NCBI GenBank assembly: GCA_964349355.1
Contig: CAYGFZ010000002.1
Location: 5,663-69,662 of the forward strand
Direction: 5' to 3'
DNA length: 64,000 nt
From: JAUVXE01 sp964349355
GTDB taxonomy: Bacteria; Actinomycetota; Coriobacteriia; Anaerosomatales; SLCP01
Numbering within the stretch: position 1 is the first letter of the stretch; every line of letters starts with the position of its first letter. This document shows, piece after piece, positions 59,122 through 64,000 of this stretch. Both the position numbers and the translations under genes were made by a program. The notes under the pieces are model-generated. The model ran no database searches, was not told the DNA's origin, and saw only the letters and a list, made by a program, of their open reading frames with translations.

Positions 59122-61226
59122 CCGCTACTCACCCACTCCCAGGCCTCGGCGAATAGTCTGCGAGCCTGGGTGAGAAGCGGCACATGTTCGGGGCGGGTGA
59201 GGTGAGGGTCATCGTGGACGATCCGGAATGCATCGGCCCGCGCCATCTCGAGCAACTCGGAGTCTTCGACAAGCGACGCCACCTGCAGTTCGGGAAGGCC
59301 ATGCTGGGCCTTTCCCAGCAGCTCGCCGGACCCGCGCAACCTCAAGTCCTCCTCGGCCAGTGCGAACCCATCGCTCGTAGAGATGAACACCTCCATGCGC
59401 GCACGGCTATCGGCACTCTTGGGATCGGCGAAGAGCAGGACTTCACCGGCATGCGTGCCCCTGCCGACACGACCGCGGAGTTGATGGAGCTGTGCGAGCC
59501 CGAAGCGCTCTGCACCTTCGATGATCATCACTGTGGCGTTGGGCACATCGACGCCAACCTCGATCACGGTCGTGGCGACAAGCACGTCGAGGTCACCGTC
59601 TCGGAACGTGCGCATCGTCGCCATACGTTCGGCTGGACGCATCTTACCGGTCAGCAGCCCGACACGCAGGTCCGAGAAGACCTCGGCACGCAATCGTTCG
59701 GCCTCTTTGTTGGCAGATCGGACCTGTATCGCATTGGACTCGTCGACCAGCGGACACACGACGTATGCCTGACGGCCTGCCCGTACTGCCGCGCGCACCA
59801 CGTCGTATGCGTCATCGCGGTGCGATTTGTCGATTATGCGCGTCGCGAGCGCCGGGGTCGTCCCCGCATGAGGCCGCTCTCTAAGGTACGACGTGCTCAG
59901 ATCGCCGAAACGGGTGAGAGCCAGGGTGCGGGGTATCGGCGTCGCAGTCATGACGAGCATATCGGCCGCGGGTCCCTTGCGGCGAAGGGCGAGTCGTTGA
60001 GCGACACCGAACCTGTGCTGCTCATCGACGATCGCAAGGGTCAGACGGGCGAAACGGACATCCTCCTCGATCAAGGCGTGCGTGCCGAAAAGAACACACG
60101 TGCGTCCACCCTCGAGTTCCTCAAGGAGAGCTGTCCGCTCCCCCGCCGAAAGCGATCCGGTAAGAAGCCCCCAGGAAACACCTGCGTGGTCGAGAAGAGG
60201 ACCGACCTTCTCCGCATACTGGACCGCGAGTACCTCTGTGGGCGCCATCATCGCTGCCTGAGATCCGCTCTCTGCCACGGCACAAAGTGCGTGGGCTGCG
60301 ACCGCGGTCTTACCGGTCCCGACATCGCCGAGGAGCAGACGGTTCATGGGTCTCGGTGCACTCATGTCGGTGAGTACATCGGTGACGGCACCGTGCTGAT
60401 CGCCGGTGAGCTCGAAGGGCAGAGCCGCGCGCAAGGACTCCAGTTTGGGTCCGTCGACCACGTGGGCGACCCCTGCCTTCTCAACGGTGGCTGCGTGACG
60501 ACGCATCGCCAGCCCGACCTGGAGACAGAGGAGTTCATCGTAGGCCAGACGGCGACGAGCGCGGGATGCCTCGGCGCGCGTGGCCGGAAAGTGAATCGCG
60601 CGCAATGCGCTACCAAGTGGAAGGAGGTCACGTTCGATACGCAAGGTCGACGGAAGGAAATCGACCACATCGGTGTAGTCATCAACAGCAGCCGCCACGA
60701 GCCTGCGCAACCAGTTGGTCGTGAGGCCCTCCGTTGCGCGATGAACCGGCAGTATCCTGCCGAGCATCGAGGGTGAATCGGCGGAACCGAGCTTCTCGAC
60801 GAAGGGGTTCTTCATCTGCATGAAACCGAACTCGAGCTCAACCCGTCCTGCAAACGCCACCTGCTCACCTTCGAGGAAACGATCGGCCATGAAGGGCTGG
60901 TTGAACCATACTCCCAGGACGATCCCTGTCCCGTCGGCAACAGCGACCTCGACGATGTTGAGCTTCGGCCGGGGGCGCTTCACCGAGACGCGATGTACCC
61001 GGCCCGTAACGGTGACCTCGCGGCCTCCCCGGAGTTCGCGCATCGGAACGGTCGAACTCAAGTCGAGATAGCGGAAGGGAAAGTGGCGGACAAGCTGCCC
61101 GATGGTACAGATGCCGAGGTTCTCGAGAGCCTCGGCACGGACACGGTCGACGTAGCGTGCCTCGGCGACGGGAAGGTCGTGGTCGGCAAGACGTGAGATG
61201 CGAGACGATGTCGCCGTCGCGCTCAC
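59118..61226 (-). CDS. recG: ATP-dependent DNA helicase RecG
   Basis: About 702 residues from the GTG preceded by GGAGG (a longer frame overlaps degV). N-terminal wedge/OB domain (VTVTGRVHRVSV, KNPFVEK) followed by helicase domains with Walker A GDVGTGKT, motif II IVDEQHRFGVAQR, TATPIPRTLALT and the RVGRGTHAGEVLLF block. It regresses stalled forks and branch-migrates Holliday junctions. It stands between degV and rsmD. Confidence 0.97.
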   Translation of the reverse strand: MSATATSSRISRLADHDLPVAEARYVDRVRAEALENLGICTIGQLVRHFPFRYLDLSSTVPMRELRGGREVTVTGRVHRVSVKRPRPKLNIVEVAVADGTGIVLGVWFNQPFMADRFLEGEQVAFAGRVELEFGFMQMKNPFVEKLGSADSPSMLGRILPVHRATEGLTTNWLRRLVAAAVDDYTDVVDFLPSTLRIERDLLPLGSALRAIHFPATRAEASRARRRLAYDELLCLQVGLAMRRHAATVEKAGVAHVVDGPKLESLRAALPFELTGDQHGAVTDVLTDMSAPRPMNRLLLGDVGTGKTAVAAHALCAVAESGSQAAMMAPTEVLAVQYAEKVGPLLDHAGVSWGLLTGSLSAGERTALLEELEGGRTCVLFGTHALIEEDVRFARLTLAIVDEQHRFGVAQRLALRRKGPAADMLVMTATPIPRTLALTRFGDLSTSYLRERPHAGTTPALATRIIDKSHRDDAYDVVRAAVRAGRQAYVVCPLVDESNAIQVRSANKEAERLRAEVFSDLRVGLLTGKMRPAERMATMRTFRDGDLDVLVATTVIEVGVDVPNATVMIIEGAERFGLAQLHQLRGRVGRGTHAGEVLLFADPKSADSRARMEVFISTSDGFALAEEDLRLRGSGELLGKAQHGLPELQVASLVEDSELLEMARADAFRIVHDDPHLTRPEHVPLLTQARRLFAEAWEWVSSG

Positions 61227-61239
61227 CGGGCCTCCATGC

Positions 61240-62094
61240 CTAGAGTTCGATCGGATGATACGCCACTCCGACGGCACCCGGACCGGCGTAGGTACCGATC
61301 ACCGCTCCGACCGATCCGATGGAATCGAGTTCGTAGTCGACGTCTGCTTCGTCGAGTGCGGCTTGCATCTCCCTGGCCACGTCGGGAGCGGCACCATGAA
61401 GCAACGAGAGGCGTACCCGACCGCCTGCCGAGTCAAGGGCTACCTGTGCGGCCACCTGGGCCATCGCCTTCTTGAGCCCTTTGACCTTCTTAAACGGTTC
61501 GATCGTCCCCTCAGATGTGAAGGTGAGCACCGGTTTGATGTTCAGCACCGATGCAGCAAGTCCACTCGCCTTGCCGGCCCTGCCGCCTTTTACGAGGTAA
61601 TCGAGGGTATCAAGGATGAAGTAGAAAGTGGACTGCGATGCAGTGGCGTCTGCCACCCTCTCGATACCCGCACCATCAGCACCTGCGTCGCGAGCGTCTA
61701 TAGCCGCTTTGACCACCAACCCGGTAGCCTGCGAGACGATTCTGGTGTCTACGATCCGTACCGGGACCGGCGCGTCGGCGGCGGCGAGCGTCGCGGACTC
61801 GAATGTCCCGGAAAGTGCGGAGGTCAGGTGGATCGAGACGATCTCCGTGCAACCGGAGTCAGCAAGATCGGCATAGACCGCTGCGAACTCTGCCGGTGAA
61901 GGCTGCGACGTCTTGGGAAGCTGCTGTGCCGTGCGAAGCTTGGCGTAGAACTCCTCGGGTGTGAGATCGACCCAGTCGAGATACGACTCCTCGCCGAAGA
62001 GCACCTTCAGTGGGACCATTCGTACGTCATGGGACGCGAGCCACTCGGGACCACGGTCGCACGTGCTGTCACATACGAGTCCGACTCGAGCCAT
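61240..62094 (-). CDS. DegV family fatty acid-binding protein (FakB-like)
   Basis: 284 residues: VGLVCDSTCDRGPEWL start, PLKVLFGEESYLDW, QPSPAEFAAVYADL, SIHLTSALSGTFESA and VDTRIVSQATGLVV, all typical of DegV/FakB. Members bind a fatty acid for phosphorylation by FakA. It immediately follows a DAK2/FakA gene, forming a likely fatty acid kinase pair whose acyl-phosphate would feed PlsX/PlsY. Confidence 0.92.
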   Translation of the reverse strand: MARVGLVCDSTCDRGPEWLASHDVRMVPLKVLFGEESYLDWVDLTPEEFYAKLRTAQQLPKTSQPSPAEFAAVYADLADSGCTEIVSIHLTSALSGTFESATLAAADAPVPVRIVDTRIVSQATGLVVKAAIDARDAGADGAGIERVADATASQSTFYFILDTLDYLVKGGRAGKASGLAASVLNIKPVLTFTSEGTIEPFKKVKGLKKAMAQVAAQVALDSAGGRVRLSLLHGAAPDVAREMQAALDEADVDYELDSIGSVGAVIGTYAGPGAVGVAYHPIEL

Positions 62095-62120
62095 AAGAGA
62101 TCCTCTCTTGTACCTATCGC

Positions 62121-63521
62121 CTATTCAACAGACATGATGACCGGGTAGAGGGGCTGCCCTCCATCGTGATGTTCCACCTCGATGTCCGGATGAGCCTGTG
62201 CGATCTCTTCCGCAAGATTCTGGAGCTGATCTTCGCTGAANNNNNNNNNNNNNNNNNNNNNNNNNNNNNNNNNNNNNNNNNNNNNNNNNNNNNNNNNNNN
62301 NNNNNNNNNNNNNNNNNNNNNNNNNNNNNNNNNNNNNNNNTCCTCGATAGCGACGAGTTGCTGGGCCGCCATCTGGATGTTCTTGTTGTTGGGAAGAACA
62401 ATGATTTGCTCTGCGTTGACCGCCTTGACGGCCTCGAGGAGCTCGGCAGTAGACGGGTTCATGGTCTGGCCCCCGGTGACCACGACGTCCACACCGAGAC
62501 TTTCGAGGATCGCGCGGATCCCCTCCCCGGGTCCCACGGCGACAAAGCCGAGCGGTTTCGGCGGTCCCGGCGTACCTGCTCCCGCAGAGCGAAGGCCCGC
62601 GGAGCGGGCCTCGGTCTGTTGTCGCATGTTGTTGATATGCACCTCGGCCACCTCACCACGGACAGTCATGTGGGAGATCACCGCACCCGGATCGTCGGTA
62701 TGAACGTGGATCTTGAGAAGCCCCGCCTCGCCGACCACGAGTTCGGAGCCGCCCATCGTGCTCACGAACTCCTCAACCTCGGTGACATCGAGGTCTTCGG
62801 CGATGAGCAGGAACTCCGTACAGTAGAGATACTCATCGTCGTCCCAGTCATCGACAGGAGTCACGACCGAATCGGCGGGCGAGGTTCCAGCGATGATCCC
62901 CAGGTCGAACTCGGTGCCGCGGAACGCAGCAATCAGCCCCTCGGCGAGTATCGCAAGTCCGAATCCGCCGGCATCCACCACTCCGTTCTCCTTCAGGACC
63001 GGAAGCAACTCAGGGGTACGCCGTACCGATTCGATCGTCGCGGCGAGAGTGAAGTCGATGACATCGTCGAGCGTGGCATCCCTGCCGGCGGCCGCGCGTG
63101 CAGCAGTACCCGCATCGCGCAGAACGGTCAGCATGGTGCCTTCGACCGGCTTTCGGACCGCCTGGAAGGCAACGGATGTCGCCCGTTCGAGTGCTGCGGC
63201 TATCACCTCAGCGGGATCAGCATCGCTGGTGGAGATGACATCGCACAGGCCTCGGAGGATCTGGCTCAAGATGACGCCCGAGTTACCGCGAGCTCCCATC
63301 AGCGAGCCGTGCGTGACTGCCTTGCACAACGTTACGATATCGGCATCTGCAGGCAGGAGAGCGAGTTCGGCGACGACGGCGTCCATGGTCAGCGCCATGT
63401 TCGTGCCTGTGTCGCCGTCTGGAACCGGAAAGACATTCAGCCGATTGACCTCCTCGGCACGCTCCTTGAGCGCCGAGGCTGCCGAGGAAACCAGAGTGGG
63501 AAAGGGGGCGAGTGATGTCAT
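62121..63521 (-). CDS. fakA: DAK2-domain fatty acid kinase FakA (YloV-like), broken by assembly gap
   Basis: Started at the ATG reading MTSLAPFPTL. N-terminal DAK2 (DhaL) domain with NVFPVPDGDTGTNMALT and GARGNSGVILSQILRG; central domain with VDAGGFGLAILAEGL and KIHVHTDDPGAVI; C-terminal DegV-like domain with GGQTMNPSTAELLEAV and LPNNKNIQ. A 100-N gap (62241-62340) splits it and only 39 residues follow. Relatives are about 550 residues, so the real missing stretch is probably 80-90 residues longer than shown. Pairs with the adjacent DegV protein. Confidence 0.9.
   Translation of the reverse strand: MTSLAPFPTLVSSAASALKERAEEVNRLNVFPVPDGDTGTNMALTMDAVVAELALLPADADIVTLCKAVTHGSLMGARGNSGVILSQILRGLCDVISTSDADPAEVIAAALERATSVAFQAVRKPVEGTMLTVLRDAGTAARAAAGRDATLDDVIDFTLAATIESVRRTPELLPVLKENGVVDAGGFGLAILAEGLIAAFRGTEFDLGIIAGTSPADSVVTPVDDWDDDEYLYCTEFLLIAEDLDVTEVEEFVSTMGGSELVVGEAGLLKIHVHTDDPGAVISHMTVRGEVAEVHINNMRQQTEARSAGLRSAGAGTPGPPKPLGFVAVGPGEGIRAILESLGVDVVVTGGQTMNPSTAELLEAVKAVNAEQIIVLPNNKNIQMAAQQLVAIEXXXXXXXXXXXXXXXXXXXXXXXXXXXXXXXXXXFSEDQLQNLAEEIAQAHPDIEVEHHDGGQPLYPVIMSVE
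62241..62340. other. Assembly gap (100 N) within fakA
   Basis: Exactly 100 N. Family length suggests the true gap is about 250-370 bases. Confidence 0.98.
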
Positions 63522-63540
63522 CGAGCCTCTCTTGACGGGA

Positions 63541-63888
63541 CTATTTGCGGACTTTGATCCCCTGGACGTGTACGTCGATGTCCTCGACACGCACACCTGC
63601 AGTGGATTCGAGGACATACCTGACCCGGTCGGCAAGGTTGTGCGAGACCTGACTCAAGTTGGTGCCGTGTTCGATAACGACATACAGATCGGCTCGCACG
63701 CTGTCACCAAGGCTCGTGATGGTCACACCTTTGCGAAGTTTATCGCGAGACAGGAGTTGTGCCACGCCGTCACGCAACGACGGACTCGCCATCCCCACCA
63801 CGCCGTAGCACTCAAGGGCGGCGAAGCCAGCGAGGTCCGCAAGAACGTCGTCATGTATCTCGATCTCACCGCGAACAGCCTCGGTCAT
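63541..63888 (-). CDS. Asp23/Gls24 family envelope stress protein
   Basis: 115 residues from the ATG with AGAGGAGG upstream; a longer frame exists. Blocks EIHDDVLADLAGFAALECYGVVGMA as LAGFAALECYGVVGM, GVTITSLGDSVRADLYVVIEHG, VSHNLADRVRYVLES and VEDIDVHVQGIKV are family hallmarks. In Staphylococcus Asp23 is membrane-tethered and tied to envelope stress. The Asp23-FakA order (yloU-yloV in B. subtilis) is conserved. Confidence 0.93.
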   Translation of the reverse strand: MTEAVRGEIEIHDDVLADLAGFAALECYGVVGMASPSLRDGVAQLLSRDKLRKGVTITSLGDSVRADLYVVIEHGTNLSQVSHNLADRVRYVLESTAGVRVEDIDVHVQGIKVRK

Positions 63889-63889
63889 G

Positions 63890-64000
63890 CTATCGGACCT
63901 CCTCTGGGGACTCGACGGGAAGCGAATCGAGCTCACTGATCAACACGTCGATATCGACATCGTGCATCTGGGCGACAGCGGCGAGAGTCTCCACGTCCGC
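63890..64000 (-). CDS. C-terminal end of a DUF1858-like protein (5' part outside window)
   Basis: Only the last 36 codons and the TAG stop are visible, ending LDSLPVESPEEVR. The stretch ETLAAVAQMHDVDIDVLIS resembles the end of DUF1858/ScdA-N type helical domains. The stop overlaps the spacer just before the Asp23 start. Too little is visible to name the gene. Confidence 0.45.
   Translation of the reverse strand, partial: ADVETLAAVAQMHDVDIDVLISELDSLPVESPEEVR

Noticed and set aside
45364..60776. Long plus-strand open frames opposite smc (461 codons), recG (530 codons), fabF (444 codons) and others
   Set aside because: They are antisense to well-conserved genes, lack family motifs and ribosome-binding sites, and are expected in high-GC DNA with few stop codons.
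62593..62611. Strong 8-bp hairpin AGGCCCGC/GCGGGCCT
   Set aside because: It lies inside the fakA coding region in a Gly/Ala/Pro linker and has no T-run; probably a by-product of codon use.
1..64000. CRISPR array, prophage, insertion sequence, toxin-antitoxin or biosynthetic cluster
   Set aside because: No spaced repeat arrays, transposase, integrase of phage type, or specialised-metabolism genes were seen; the one tyrosine recombinase fits chromosomal XerC in a conserved context.

Overview
This is a high-GC bacterial window in which essentially every recognisable gene lies on the minus strand: about 61 protein genes, two of them cut by the window edges, packed with many 1-8 bp overlaps. No rRNA, tRNA, CRISPR array, prophage or insertion sequence was seen, and no gene-free stretch exceeds about 200 bases. 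The gene set fits a high-GC Gram-positive. My best guess is an Actinomycetota lineage near Coriobacteriia: RNase J, TrmFO, FakA/DegV, Asp23, a FliA/WhiG sigma factor, FabK instead of FabI, and a SepIVA-like coiled-coil gene beside DUF177 near rnc/smc/ftsY. That placement is inference from content and order; a marker-gene phylogeny would settle it. The three runs of exactly 100 N show that this is a draft scaffold.

In the direction of transcription (high to low coordinates): (1) 64000-57000: end of a DUF1858-like protein, Asp23, FakA (with a gap), DegV/FakB, RecG, RsmD, CoaD, a SepIVA-like protein, DUF177. (2) 56900-48400: rpmF, plsX, then the fatty-acid block fabH-fabK-fabD-fabG-acpP-(NMO-like)-fabF, then rnc. 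(3) 48270-37400: chromosome organisation, protein targeting and ribosome/RNA modification: smc-ftsY-lepB-ffh, rpsP-khpA-rimM-trmD-lepB, rplS-rnhB-yraN. (4) 37400-31300: comM, dprA, trmFO, xerC-like, a FliA/WhiG sigma factor and an unusual response regulator. (5) 31117-20900: rpsB-tsf-pyrH-frr-uppS-cdsA-dxr-rseP-ispG-proS. (6) 20767-13142: rimP-nusA-rnpM-infB-rbfA-nrnA-truB-ribF. (7) 13032-1: rpsO-pnp-M16 peptidase-dapB-lysC-dapA-rnj-uppP-ftsK-rodZ-yajQ.

The genes form connected functions: translation and ribosome assembly (S2, S15, S16, S19-neighbour L19, L32, EF-Ts, IF-2, RRF, RbfA, RimM, RimP), RNA decay (PNPase, RNase J, RNase III, NrnA), fatty acid and phospholipid supply (Fab enzymes, PlsX, FakA/FakB, CdsA), isoprenoid and wall-lipid carrier synthesis (Dxr, IspG, UppS, UppP), lysine/diaminopimelate synthesis, protein export (Ffh, FtsY, two LepB), and chromosome handling (SMC, FtsK, XerC-like, RecG, DprA/ComM).

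I do not see an undescribed multi-gene system. The signals most worth a second look are: a promoter followed at once by an intrinsic terminator in front of rimP-nusA (an attenuator layout); a C-X9-C-X10-C-X2-H zinc-like tail on NusA; a response regulator ending in a zinc-ribbon-like module next to a sigma factor; an inserted small helical segment in the RseP-type protease; alternative hairpins covering the ribosome-binding site of rpsP; five TG-extended -10 promoters; and a 55-bp duplication flanking an assembly gap that breaks fabD artificially.
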